From positions 71,261 through 135,260 of the forward strand of contig CAWIOX010000032.1 of assembly GCA_963837775.1 (NCBI GenBank): a stretch of DNA of 64,000 nt. The letters run 5' to 3'. Within the stretch, counting starts at the first letter, position 1, and the number at the start of each line of letters is the position of its first letter. The DNA is from CAWIOX01 sp963837775. GTDB lineage: Bacteria; Pseudomonadota; Gammaproteobacteria; Burkholderiales; Burkholderiaceae_D. The position numbers were made by a program, and so were the translations under genes. Under the pieces are notes generated by a model. It was not told the origin of the DNA. It saw only the letters and a list, made by a program, of their open reading frames with translations, and did not search any database. This document shows, one piece after another, positions 24,527 to 34,860 of this stretch.

Positions 24527-27451
24527 TTACTGGCAAGCTTCGCACTCTTCAAAGCCGGCATCGCCCGGACGCATCATGCAGGCCGGACCGGCGACATCGT
24601 CTGCGCTGCAGATGCTGCCGCGCCAGGCGCCATCGAATAGCCGCCGGCAGAACTTGCGCCATCGACCGATACCGCATTCAAGGCACCGGCTTTGGTAGTC
24701 GACTTCTCGGTATGAGTGGCGCCGATGGTGCGCAGGTAGTAAGTGGTTTTCAGGCCGCGCAGCCATGCCAGTTTGTAGGTTTCATCCAGCTTCTTGCCGG
24801 ACGCCCCTGCCATGTAGATGTTCAGCGATTGCGCCTGGTCGATCCATTTCTGGCGCCGCGCAGCGGCCTCGACCAGCCATGAAGGCTCGACTTCGAATGC
24901 GGTGGCGTAGATCGCACGCAGGTCTTGCGGGATGCGGTCGATTTTCGCCAGGCTGCCGTCGAAATACTTGAGATCGGCAATCATCACTTCATCCCACAGG
25001 TCGCGCGCCTTCAGGTCGCGCACCAGGTACTCGTTGATTTCGGTAAATTCGCCGGACAGGTTCGACTTGACGTACAGGTTCTGGTACGTCGGTTCGATGC
25101 AGGCCGACACGCCGATGATGTTGGAGATGGTCGCGGTCGGCGCAATCGCCACGCAATTCGAATTGCGCATCCCGTGCTGCTTGATGCGTGCGCGCAACGG
25201 CGCCCAGTCCATGGCTTTCGGAAAGATCGGTTTCCAGATAACCGCCGCGCTCTTCACCCAGCAGTTTCAACGAGTCTTGCGGCAGGATGCCGCGATCCCA
25301 CAGCGAACCTTCGTACGAGCCGTAACGACCGCGCTCTTCGGCCAGGTCGGTCGAAGCCCAGTAGGCGTAGTAGCACACCGCTTCCATCGAGCGATCGGCG
25401 AATTCGACTGCTTCATTCGACGCATACGGCACGCGCATCATGTGCAGGCAATCCTGGAAACCCATGATGCCCATGCCGACCGGACGATGCCGCATATTCG
25501 AGTTGCGCGCCTTCTCCACTGCGTAATAGTTGATGTCGATCACGTTATCGAGCATGCGCATCGCGGTGCGGACCGTCTTTTGCAGCTTGACGTGATCCAG
25601 TTTGCCGTCTTTCATGTGCGCCGGCAGGTTCACCGAGCCGAGGTTGCAGACCGCGATTTCAGCTTCGTTGGTATTGAGCGTGATCTCGGTGCACAGGTTG
25701 GACGAGTGCACGACGCCGACGTGTTGCTGCGGCGAACGGATATTGCACGGGTCCTTGAATGTGATCCATGGATGGCCGGTTTCAAACAGCATCGACAGCA
25801 TCTTGCGCCACAGGTCGAGCGCGTGGACTTTTTTGGACAGGCCGATCTCGCCGCGCGCCGCTTTGGCTTCATAAGCGGTATAGGCTTGTTCGAACGCGCG
25901 GCCGAACTTGTCGTGCAGGTCGGGCGTATCGCTCGGGGAGAACAGCGTCCACTCGCCTTTTTCCATCACGCGCTTCATGAACAGGTCGGGAATCCAGTTC
26001 GCGGTGTTCATGTCGTGGGTGCGGCGGCGGTCATCGCCGGTATTCTTGCGCAGTTCGAGGAATTCCTCGATGTCCATGTGCCAGGTTTCAAGGTAGGCGC
26101 ACACAGCCCCCTTGCGCTTGCCGCCTTGATTTACCGCAACAGCGGTATCGTTGACCACTTTCAGGAACGGCACGATGCCTTGCGATTTGCCGTTGGTGCC
26201 CTTGATATGCGCGCCCAGCGAACGTACCGGGGTCCAGTCATTGCCCAGGCCGCCGGCATATTTGGCCAGCAATGCGTTGTCCTTGATCGCGTCGAAAATG
26301 CCTTCCAGGTCGTCCGACACGGTCGTCAGGTAGCAGGACGACAGTTGCGAGCGTTGCGTGCCGGAGTTGAACAGCGTCGGCGTCGAACTCATGAAATCGA
26401 AGCTCGACAGCAGGTGGTAGAACTCGATCGCGCGCTCTTCGCGTTTGGCTTCGTTCAGCGCCAGCCCCATCGCGACGCGCATGTAGAATGCCTGCGGCAT
26501 TTCGATGCGGATATCGCGGATGTGCAGGAAATAGCGGTCGTACAGGGTTTGCAGGCCAAGGTAACCGAATTGCAGATCGCGATCGGTGACCAGCGCCTTG
26601 CTCAATTTCTCCAGATCGAATTCCTGCAGTTTGGGGTCCAGCAAACCGGCTTCGATGCCTTTCTTGATGAACTGCGGGAAATACACCAGGTAATTTGCCT
26701 GCGCATCGCGTTGCGCGACTTCCTGGCCGAACACTTCCTTGCGGATCGTGTGCATCAGCAGGCGCGCGGTGACCTGGCTGTAGGCCGGATCTTTTTCCAT
26801 CAGTGCGCGGGCGGCCAGAATGGCGGACTTGTGCAGCTCTTCGACCGGCACGCCGTCGTACAGGTTCTTGACGGTTTCGGCCAGAATCGCATCGGCATCC
26901 ACATGCTTTTCCAGCCCCTGGCAGGCAGCGCTGATCAGATCGCGCACTTGCTCCATGTCCAGCAGACGCTGCTGGCCATTTTCGGTCACATGCAGTTGCG
27001 GCACCGCGATGGCAGGCCTGGAAGCCTTCAATTGTGCGCGCTGCTCCATGCGTTTGGCGCGGTACAGCACGTAAGCGCGTGCGACGTCATGTTCGCCGGA
27101 GCGCATCAAGGACAGTTCGACCTGATCTTGCACATCTTCGATATGGAAGGTGCCACCGGTCGGCTGGCGCCGCATCAACGCAGCCACCACGTTGGCGGTC
27201 AATTGCTCGACCAGTTCGCGCACGCGTGCTGAAGCAGCGCCCTGACCGCCATTCACCGCCAAAAAGGCCTTGGTCACCGCAATCGCGATTTTCGATGGTT
27301 CGAACGCGACCACGGCGCCGTTACGACGCAAGATACGATATTCGCCACTTTGTGCCGAGGCGATGATGGCCGCCGGAGTCTGCTCACTGGCAGAAGTATG
27401 GGTACCGAATTCGGTAGAAGTATTGACAGAAATTTCTTGCGTAGAGTGCAC
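24527..27451 (-). CDS. nrdA: Class Ia ribonucleotide reductase, alpha subunit (two frameshifts)
   Basis: Catalytic subunit that reduces ribonucleoside diphosphates, with an N-terminal ATP-cone (RILRRNGAVVAFEPSKI) that senses ATP/dATP. Active-site features include SSCYLTTVSDD and, after the first frame break, the rest of the barrel (NCVAIAPTATISNI). The C-terminal redox cysteines appear as EECEACQ at the end. The frame breaks near 25240 (inside a segment reading DLSESHG in one frame) and near 24585. GTG 27451 is favoured because AGGAGG is four bases upstream; ATG 27484 is the alternative. Total length is about 975 residues. Confidence 0.93.
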
Positions 27452-27809
27452 TTCGCCTCCTGAGACGGGCATTGCCGACAGCATGCTTGCTGCGGCCAGA
27501 TGGTTATTAATTAGAACGCCCGATGGTACCGAGGTTCACAACGAGATTGTTTCGTGCCTGCTGCGCCCACAATACAAATGACGCCAAAAACCAGCACGAT
27601 GCTGCAAAAATGAGGGCTGTCCACAGGCCCCATGCAACATAAAAAGCACACCATTTTTGTGTTGACGAACTGCCTGGAAAGGTTTTGAAAGAAGTTATTT
27701 AGTTACTACATATAGTGTATTAATTTTCATATGCTACTAATTGTAGTGATTGAAAGAAGGGGCCGCAATATTTTTTTAGCCATAAATGGCAACTATTCAG
27801 GTTGACTTT
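27452..27809. other. Regulatory region between nrdA and ampD
   Basis: About 360 bases between the nrdA start and the ampD stop. It holds the nrdAB promoter with two NrdR-type boxes (27703-27749) and an AT-rich stretch. No gene or RNA was recognised. Confidence 0.6.
27703..27749 (-). promoter_or_regulatory. Tandem NrdR boxes upstream of nrdAB
   Basis: TTACTACATATAGTGT (27703-27718) matches 13 of 16 positions of the NrdR consensus ACACWATATATWGTGT. A second, weaker box CTACTAATTGTAGTGA begins at 27734, 31 bases further, the three-helical-turn spacing typical of NrdR operator pairs. NrdR represses ribonucleotide reductase genes when dATP is high. No nrdR gene lies in this window. Confidence 0.8.
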
Positions 27810-28436
27810 TCAGGTCAGATACGGGAAGCGAAGTACACTGATAGTAGCCACTAACAATGACTGCCGGTTTAATTCTTGGTGGTAATATTGCCAGTCAAAA
27901 AACGGCCCCGGATCGGTTTTCCTGCCTGCTGCAATATGCTCATGCCCGACCACGTCCAGCAAGGGATAACGGGCTTGCAATGCAGTGGTCAACCCAAGCA
28001 GCGAGCTATATTGCAATGCGGTATACGGCTCGAAATCCGTTCCTTCCATCTCGATGCCGATGGAAAAATCATTGCAGCGCTCGCGCCCGCCAAACGAGGA
28101 TACGCCCGCATGCCAGGCGCGCTGATTGGCGGAAACAAACTGCATCACCGCGCCACCGCGCCTGATCAAGAAATGGGCTGACACCCGTAACGGCCGCAAT
28201 TGTTCGAAATAAGGGTGAGCGTCGCAATTCAGTTGATTGGTAAACAAATCCGCAATATACCCGCCACCGAATTGCCCCGGCGGCAGACTGATGTTATGAA
28301 TCACCAGCAAGCTGATGTCGGTTCCGGCAGGACGCGCATCACAATTCGGGGATGCGATTCGCGTCACCGAATTGCTCCAGCCATCGGCCGCGATCTCGAA
28401 TTTCACCGTATCTGCTCGCATGCTACTTTGGCTCAT
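27810..28436 (-). CDS. ampD: 1,6-anhydro-N-acetylmuramyl-L-alanine amidase AmpD
   Basis: Cytoplasmic zinc amidase that cleaves the peptide from anhydro-muropeptides in wall recycling. The 208-residue protein has the amidase_2 fold with zinc ligands in LLVIHNISLPP and VVGHEHIAAGRKTDPGP, plus the FSIGIEMEGTD strand. The start overlaps the end of pilR by 14 bases. Loss of AmpD induces ampC beta-lactamase in some bacteria; no ampC or ampR is present here. Confidence 0.94.
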   Translation of the reverse strand: MSQSSMRADTVKFEIAADGWSNSVTRIASPNCDARPAGTDISLLVIHNISLPPGQFGGGYIADLFTNQLNCDAHPYFEQLRPLRVSAHFLIRRGGAVMQFVSANQRAWHAGVSSFGGRERCNDFSIGIEMEGTDFEPYTALQYSSLLGLTTALQARYPLLDVVGHEHIAAGRKTDPGPFFDWQYYHQELNRQSLLVATISVLRFPYLT

Positions 28437-29859
28437 TGATATTCAGTTTCTGCATCTGGTAACGCAGCTGGCGAAAGCTAATGCCCAGCAATTCGGCAGC
28501 CTGGGTGCGGTTGAATCGGGTTTGCACTAGCGCACGCTGGATGATATCGCGCTCGATGTCATTCAGATATTCCGGCAGGCAGTTCGGCAATTCAGCAAGC
28601 GGCGGGACCGGCATCAGTATCAAGCCGGGGTCCGGATTCCGTTCCTGAGCTGACACAATCTCAAGCACTGCAGGTGCTGTCACTGGCTCCACCACCGGCT
28701 TGGGCGCTCTCAAAGCCATATCGGCCACTTCAATCACACCATCATGCGCAAATGCCAGTGCCCGTTCCAGGATATTTTCCAGTTCGCGCACATTGCCGGG
28801 AAACGCATAAGCGCACAGCGCCTGCAACGCCTGCGGAGCCAGAACCACTTTGTTTCCCGGCATTGCATGTCGTTCCAGAATTACCTCTGCCAGCAAACCA
28901 ATATCGTCCAGACGCTCGCGCAGCGGCGGCAAATGCAATTCAATCACATTCAGCCGATAGTATAAGTCCTGACGGAAGCGCCCGCTTTCCATGCACTCCG
29001 TGAGATTCTGATGGGTTGCACTGATGATGCGCACATCGACCGCCTCCTCAGCGGTCGCACCGATCTTGCGCACGCGGCGCTCCTGGATTGCGCGCAGCAG
29101 CTTGACCTGCATCGCCAAAGGCAAATCGGCCACCTCATCGAGCATCAGGGTACCGCCATTGGCTGCCTGAAAAAAGCCGTCGCGCTCATCAGTCGCTCCG
29201 GTAAATGCCCCTTTGCGGTAACCGAAAAACTCAGCCTCCATCAAGGCTTCCGGAATGGCGCCGCAGTTTACGGCAATGAATGGTTTATCGGCGCGGGCGC
29301 TGCAGGCATGAATCTCACGGGCAGCAAGTTCCTTGCCGCTGCCCGACTCGCCCGTAATCGCAACCGGCGCCATGCTGCGTGCCAGGCGTGCAATCTGCGC
29401 ACGCAGCTCCTGCATTGCGCACGACTGCCCTATCAGGCGGGTGGATATGGACTCCTGTATCTTGGATGGCTTTTCACTACGGACAATCGTATCGCCAAGA
29501 CGCAATGCGGATTGCACCATCTGGCGCAATTGATCGAGTGCGACCGGCTTCGAAACATAGTCAAAGGCGCCAGCCTTGAGTGCCGACACCGCATTATCGG
29601 CGCTACCAAAAGCGGTGATGACAGCAATCGGGGTATTTTTATGGCTGGCAGCCACCTCACGCACCAGTTCAATCCCCAAACCATCCGGCAAACGCATATC
29701 CGTCAATACCAATGCATATGCCGTTTGCGCCAAATGTGCGCGCGCTGCGGCAACACAGTCGGCGCTATCGACATCCAGCCCCATCCTGATGAGCGTTATC
29801 TCCAACAGCTCGCGCAAATCGGCTTCATCATCAACAATCAGAATGCGGGGAGAGCTCAT
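28423..29859 (-). CDS. pilR: Sigma-54-dependent response regulator PilR
   Basis: Partner of PilS; activates RpoN-dependent pilin transcription. The 478-residue protein has a receiver domain with phospho-Asp in VLTDMRLPDG, an AAA+ domain with GESGSGKE, GAFTGATDERDGFF and GGTLMLDEV, and a Fis-type helix-turn-helix at the C-terminus (NRTQAAELLGISFRQLRYQ). It follows pilS by 34 bases. The ATG choice fits the family length. Confidence 0.93.
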   Translation of the reverse strand: MSSPRILIVDDEADLRELLEITLIRMGLDVDSADCVAAARAHLAQTAYALVLTDMRLPDGLGIELVREVAASHKNTPIAVITAFGSADNAVSALKAGAFDYVSKPVALDQLRQMVQSALRLGDTIVRSEKPSKIQESISTRLIGQSCAMQELRAQIARLARSMAPVAITGESGSGKELAAREIHACSARADKPFIAVNCGAIPEALMEAEFFGYRKGAFTGATDERDGFFQAANGGTLMLDEVADLPLAMQVKLLRAIQERRVRKIGATAEEAVDVRIISATHQNLTECMESGRFRQDLYYRLNVIELHLPPLRERLDDIGLLAEVILERHAMPGNKVVLAPQALQALCAYAFPGNVRELENILERALAFAHDGVIEVADMALRAPKPVVEPVTAPAVLEIVSAQERNPDPGLILMPVPPLAELPNCLPEYLNDIERDIIQRALVQTRFNRTQAAELLGISFRQLRYQMQKLNINEPK

Positions 29860-29893
29860 AGCGAAGGTCTTTTTTTATGTTTTATACAAAGAA

Positions 29894-31599
29894 TCAAAGC
29901 GAATCAGATAAGGCGAAAGTGATCACAAACCGTCCTGCAGCCTCATCCAGACCGTCATGAACGCCACCCACCCGGTATTCATAATCAAGTATTGCGCCAT
30001 TGTTCAGGCATAATTCTCGCGCCAGATAGAGCCCCAGACCCGAGCCCTTGCTGGAGGTCGTATAAAACGGCTCGAACAGATGGGCACGAACCTCGGGACT
30101 AATACCCGGCCCATCATCCTGTACATGCAACTCCAGCCGATTGGCCCCATCCGATACCATTTGCAGGCGAATGCTGCCATTCCTGCCACTGGCATAGCGC
30201 ACCGCATTGGTCAGCAGGTTGATGACGACCTCACGCAAATGCAGTGGGTCAAATTGCACCCGATGCACATCAATCCCGGTCAGTTTGAAAATACTTTCTG
30301 GCAATGCATGTATTTCACTAAACTCAGCCAGGATATCCGCCAGAACCTGCCGCAAAAACAAAGGCTCGCCATGCAGTTGCGCTTTGCGCGAGAGGTTGAG
30401 GATATCCTCGATCATGCGATTCACGCGTGCCACATTATCGCTGACGATTTTCAGCAAACGAATCTCCGGGGGCGACACCACATCCTCCTCCAGCAAGGCT
30501 GCCGCATGCGCAATCGCCGACAGCGGATTACGTACTTCATGCGCAATGCTTGCCGTCAAGCGTCCCATTGATGCCAGCTTCAATTGCTGCGCCTGATTCT
30601 CAATTTCCGTCACATCACGCAAGAAAATAATGTACCGATCCTCAGCCAGACCAACCGTATCAACCGCAGCAAAACGACATTTCAGATGCGAAGCCAGTTC
30701 ACGACGCCCGCCCCAAATCGTGCTTCCGGTAGACAAAGTCACATCGACGCCAGGTTTGATGAAAACGAATATGGCGGCATCATCAGCCTGATGCCGATCG
30801 GAAAATTGTTCTGACCAGGTAAAGAAAGCATCTGTAATCGGCGCCAATGAGGCGATATCCGCCAGGCGACAATGCGGCCGGCCGTATGTGCCGGCAAGGC
30901 CCAGCATCTGCTCCGCTGCCGGATTTCCCATCAACAGGGTGCCGTCGCGATTCACCACCAGAATACCGTCGCCCATATCTGCGATGATGAGCCGGTTGAT
31001 CGCTTGCTGAATCTGCAAATCCTGCCCGCGCTGTCTGGCCAGGCTCTCTTGTCGTATCAGTTTGGCGGCGAGGCGATTGACAACAAAGATCACCACGAAG
31101 AAAGCAGCACCATACAGGCCAGCTTGCATGATGGAGGCATCGCTCTCGGACTTGAGCACCTGATATCCGCTTTCTGCCAGCAAGAACAGCGCCACGACCG
31201 ATACGAAAAACAAGGCCGGCACCAATGGCGCCAGAATCGCAGCTCCAGCCAAGGGGAACAGATACAGGATGGACAAACCGCTTTTTGCGCCGCCGGAAAT
31301 AACATACAACAGCGAGATGACTACGATATCAATGACCGATTTGCGATGACAACTGCAGCAAAAAACGACGGCGGCAATAGACTGCCAGAATGGCAAATAG
31401 ACAAAGCCAGCAACAAATAAGCAATGCTGATTTGCAGAAAGAAGGATTGTGCAAGCAGCCGAAGCCCTTTATTGCTGCCCCACCCAAGATAAGCCAGCAA
31501 TACCAGCGAAATAACAATGCGCGCGATGCTCAGCGTCTGCAGTGAGCGCCAGAATGTTACCCTCGGTTCAAGCGAAAAAACCTGTTCGTTGCTTGTCAT
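29894..31599 (-). CDS. pilS: Sensor histidine kinase PilS (frameshifted)
   Basis: Membrane sensor kinase for type IV pilus expression. Six or so N-terminal membrane helices precede a PAS-like region (GDGILVVNRDGTLLMGNPAAEQM), a HisKA segment with the phospho-His in ASIAHEVRNPLSAIAHA, and an ATPase domain with DDGPGISPEVR and GSGLGLYLA. Near 31338 one base is missing (frame passes from VVIANRSL to IDIVVISLLYV), which separates the first three helices from the rest. The restored protein is 568 residues. Confidence 0.9.
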
Positions 31600-31602
31600 G
31601 CA

Positions 31603-31830
31603 TCAAGAGGATAAATGCAGATGACGATGCTCTTCGCTGCAAAAAAGCTCGCCTGATTGCGTAATTGCTTCTGAAGCAGGAAGATACACTCCGCAGTGCG
31701 CGCATTTCACCATCAGTTCCGGCGCACCCAAATGTTGCTTTTCTGGCATCTTATCTGTCACGCCGGACTTTTTGCTGCGCAAGGCCCAGATCACCAGGAT
31801 GACAAGCAACAGCCACGCCAACAGCTTCAT
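31603..31830 (-). CDS. PP0621 family small protein
   Basis: A 75-residue protein with an N-terminal membrane helix and a small zinc-binding-like motif CAHCGVYLP followed later by LFCSEEHRHLH. This matches the PP0621 family of uncharacterised proteins found upstream of pilS in pseudomonads and beta-proteobacteria. Its start overlaps the ccsA-like stop by four bases. Confidence 0.82.
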   Translation of the reverse strand: MKLLAWLLLVILVIWALRSKKSGVTDKMPEKQHLGAPELMVKCAHCGVYLPASEAITQSGELFCSEEHRHLHLSS

Positions 31831-32636
31831 ACTCCACCCCGATGTAACACCACCTCAAGCACGAAACGACTGCCGACATATGCCAGCAATAGCGTCGCAA
31901 AACCGGACAAGGTAAAACTGAGTGCCGTTTTACCGCGCCACCCCTGCCATTTACGTCCTGCCAGCAACAAGCCGAACATTACCCATGACAACATGGTGAA
32001 TATCGTTTTGTGATCCCATTTGAATGCCTTGCCGAATAACTCCTCGGAAAACACGATACCGGACAAGACTGTCAGCGTCAGCAATATAAAGCCGAATGTA
32101 ATCAGGCGAAACAGGAGTTTTTCCATTGTCAGCAAGGCCGGAAGGCGATCTATCAGGGTAAAGAACCAGTTGTTTTGCGCGGAACCGGGATGCGTATGCA
32201 GCCTGGACTCCTGCACCGCCATCAACACGGCATGGAATGCGGCAATCGTCAGCGCCCCATAAGCCAGCATTGCAATCGCAATATGCCAAGGAAACACGGC
32301 CGACTTACCCTCCAGCGGCACCACGCTTCCCGGAAAAATAAGTGGCAAAATAACCGCCACCGCTGTACAAGGCAGCACCAGCACACGCAAGCCGTCCAGT
32401 GCGAAGTTACGATTTTCGAGCCAATAAGCTGCCACCGAGACCCACAAGGTGGCCGATAACATGATTGAAAACCCAAGACGCAGCGCATCCGGTGCGATGA
32501 TGTCGGTCGATAATGCACCACCGTGGAGCAGCCAGGCACCGGCAGTCACTGATGCGATCGTTGTATGCTGGCGCGCAGGCAAGAAGGCGCTCACCAGATA
32601 CAACATTGCCGCCGCAATAATAAGGTATGTTTGCAT
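31827..32636 (-). CDS. CcsA/YpjD-like cytochrome c biogenesis membrane protein
   Basis: A 269-residue polytopic inner-membrane protein of the CcsA/CcmC (heme-handling) superfamily, similar to E. coli YpjD. About eight membrane helices are visible, with conserved histidines (HIAIAML, KWDHKTIFTMLSWVMF) that could contact heme. It is divergent from ffh and heads the unit ccsA-PP0621-pilS-pilR-ampD. A role in heme delivery is inference from the family. Confidence 0.85.
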   Translation of the reverse strand: MQTYLIIAAAMLYLVSAFLPARQHTTIASVTAGAWLLHGGALSTDIIAPDALRLGFSIMLSATLWVSVAAYWLENRNFALDGLRVLVLPCTAVAVILPLIFPGSVVPLEGKSAVFPWHIAIAMLAYGALTIAAFHAVLMAVQESRLHTHPGSAQNNWFFTLIDRLPALLTMEKLLFRLITFGFILLTLTVLSGIVFSEELFGKAFKWDHKTIFTMLSWVMFGLLLAGRKWQGWRGKTALSFTLSGFATLLLAYVGSRFVLEVVLHRGGV

Positions 32637-32859
32637 ACTGTAAGTTTACACCAAGTGCAGCATCTGCTCCCGATGCAAAGATATTGGGATATACAACTGC
32701 TTCCCCTCCATGCATACATCAGTACCGGCAATCTCATCGGTAGAACTAATACTGCATCGGTTAAAATGGACAGTTATATCCCAATGATCCCAATGCGCGC
32801 AGACATGATTGTTTTCTAGCGCACATCGACTTGTCGTCCACACCTGAAATGCCATAGCC

Positions 32860-34227
32860 ATGCTCGATAACCTTACCCAACGTCTCGCCAAAGTCGTTAA
32901 AACCATGCGCGGCGAGGCGCGCCTGACCGAATCCAATACGGCCGAAATGCTGCGCGAAGTACGCATGGCCTTGCTTGAGGCCGACGTCGCCTTGCCTGCG
33001 GTGCGCGAGTTCATCGCTCGCGTCAAAGAAAAAGCCATGGGCGAAGAAGTCATCTCCTCGCTGACGCCCGGCCAGGCACTGGTCGGCGTGGTGCAGCGTG
33101 AACTGGCCTCCCTGATCGGCGCCGATCTGGGGCCGGAAGCATCCCAACTGAGTTTCGCAACCCAGCCGCCTGCGATCATTCTGATGGCCGGTCTGCAAGG
33201 CGTCGGCAAGACCACTACCGTCGGCAAGTTGGCCAAATACCTGATTGAAGAGAAAAAGAAGAAAGTACTGACTGTCTCGGCCGACGTTTACCGTCCGGCA
33301 GCGATTGCACAGTTGCAAGCAGTCACGAACCAGGTCGGCGCTGACTTCTTTCCGTCCCAGGCTTCAGACAAGCCGGTCGATATCGTACTGGCGGCACAGG
33401 ATTATGCCAAACGGCACTACCATGACGTACTGATCATCGATACTGCCGGCCGACTGGGTATCGATGAAGCGATGATGCAGGAGATTGCAGCACTGCATGC
33501 CGCCGTCAAACCGATCGAGACGCTGTTCGTGGTCGATGCGATGTTGGGACAGGATGCAATCAACACCGCAAAAGCCTTTAATGACGCGCTGCCGTTGACC
33601 GGCATCATTCTAACCAAACTTGACGGCGATTCGCGCGGCGGTGCGGCACTCTCGGTACGTCACATCACCGGCAAGCCAATCAAGTTTGCCGGCGTGTCCG
33701 AAAAACTCGACGGTCTGGAAGCTTTCGATCCGACCCGGATGGCGAACCGCATTCTGGGCATGGGCGACATTCTGGCGCTGGTCGAAGAAGCCAAAAAAGG
33801 CGTAGACGTCAAGGCTGCGCAAGATCTGGCGCAAAAACTCAAGGTCGGCGGCAAATTCGACCTCAATGACTTCAAGGCGCAACTAGCGCAAATGAAGAAA
33901 ATGGGCGGACTGTCGAACCTGATGGACAAACTGCCGGCACAACTACAGCAAGCCGCCAATGGCGCCAACATGGATCAGGCCGAGAAACAAGTAAAACGCA
34001 TGGAAGGCATCATCAATTCGATGACGCCGCTGGAACGTGCCAAACCCGAATTGATCAAAGCCTCGCGCAAACGTCGCATCGCCACCGGTGCCGGTGTGCA
34101 GGTGCAGGAAGTCAATCGCATGCTGGCGCAATTCGAGCAAATGCAATCGATGATGAAGAAACTCAAAGGCGGCGGCATGATGAAAATGATGCGCAGCATG
34201 AAGGGCATGATGCCCGGCATGCGCTGA
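32860..34227 (+). CDS. ffh: Signal recognition particle protein Ffh
   Basis: Binds 4.5S RNA and signal sequences of nascent membrane proteins and docks with FtsY. The 455-residue GTPase has G-domain motifs GLQGVGKTTTVGK, DTAGRLGIDEAMM and TKLDGDSRGGAAL, and a methionine-rich M domain ending GGGMMKMMRSMKGMMPGMR. No frame break. The 4.5S RNA gene was not found in the window. Confidence 0.97.
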   Translation: MLDNLTQRLAKVVKTMRGEARLTESNTAEMLREVRMALLEADVALPAVREFIARVKEKAMGEEVISSLTPGQALVGVVQRELASLIGADLGPEASQLSFATQPPAIILMAGLQGVGKTTTVGKLAKYLIEEKKKKVLTVSADVYRPAAIAQLQAVTNQVGADFFPSQASDKPVDIVLAAQDYAKRHYHDVLIIDTAGRLGIDEAMMQEIAALHAAVKPIETLFVVDAMLGQDAINTAKAFNDALPLTGIILTKLDGDSRGGAALSVRHITGKPIKFAGVSEKLDGLEAFDPTRMANRILGMGDILALVEEAKKGVDVKAAQDLAQKLKVGGKFDLNDFKAQLAQMKKMGGLSNLMDKLPAQLQQAANGANMDQAEKQVKRMEGIINSMTPLERAKPELIKASRKRRIATGAGVQVQEVNRMLAQFEQMQSMMKKLKGGGMMKMMRSMKGMMPGMR

Positions 34228-34414
34228 CGCTGACGGCTACCTATAAACCGTAAAAACCAGCAAAAAGCCCACTGAGTCCCCATTACCGGCAGCCAGAACG
34301 GAGATTCGCAGGAAAATGGACAGAAAACACTTGCGTCACTCTACAAACCGCACCAATATTAACGCTGCGTAAGAAAGCGCAATTTATCAACAGTTTTATG
34401 AAGGAGGCCTGAAT

Positions 34415-34765
34415 ATGGCAACAGCGAAAAAACCCGAAGCCAAGAAGCCTGCGGCAACCAAAGTAGCGCCGACCAAGAAAGCTGCTCCAGAAAAAACGGC
34501 AGAGGCAGCAACGCGCAAGCCCAACGCGGCATTCATGAAACCTATGACGCCTTCCGCCGTTCTGGCCAAAGTCGTCGGTGCAGCACCTCTGCCACGTACC
34601 GAAGTAACCAAAAAGGTATGGGAATACATCAAAAAACTCGACCTGCAGGATCCTGCCAACAAACGCATGATTAATGCAGATGCCAATCTGAAGGCAGTAT
34701 TCGACGGCAAGGAACAAGTATCGATGTTCGAAATGACCAAACTGATCTCCGGTCACTTGAAATAA
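34415..34765 (+). CDS. SWIB/MDM2-domain protein with H1-like N-terminal tail
   Basis: A 116-residue protein with an N-terminal Lys/Ala/Pro-rich tail (residues 1-35, similar in composition to the H1-like protein at 22 kb) and a C-terminal SWIB domain (MTPSAVLAKVVG, WEYIKKLDLQDPANKRMINAD, MFEMTKLISGHL). SWIB domains are best known from eukaryotic chromatin remodelling complexes; bacterial members occur in Chlamydiae and beta-proteobacteria and are poorly studied. GAAGGAGG precedes the ATG. Confidence 0.9.
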   Translation: MATAKKPEAKKPAATKVAPTKKAAPEKTAEAATRKPNAAFMKPMTPSAVLAKVVGAAPLPRTEVTKKVWEYIKKLDLQDPANKRMINADANLKAVFDGKEQVSMFEMTKLISGHLK

Positions 34766-34797
34766 TCGATTTCTGCTTTAACGCCTCCGGGTGTTAA

Positions 34798-34838
34798 ACA
34801 AAAACGCCCACACGGCAGTGCCATGTGGGCGTTTTTGT
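34798..34838. terminator. Bidirectional intrinsic terminator
   Basis: AAAACGCCCACA and TGTGGGCGTTTT form a long stem with a short loop, flanked by A-run on one side and T-run on the other. It can serve both the SWIB gene (plus) and the lytic transglycosylase gene (minus), which converge here. Confidence 0.92.
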
Positions 34839-34860
34839 TTCAGTGAGCTGCATTAGGCGA

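Noticed and set aside
24932..27232. 766-codon open frame opposite nrdA
   Set aside because: Antisense shadow; the minus strand encodes a conserved ribonucleotide reductase.
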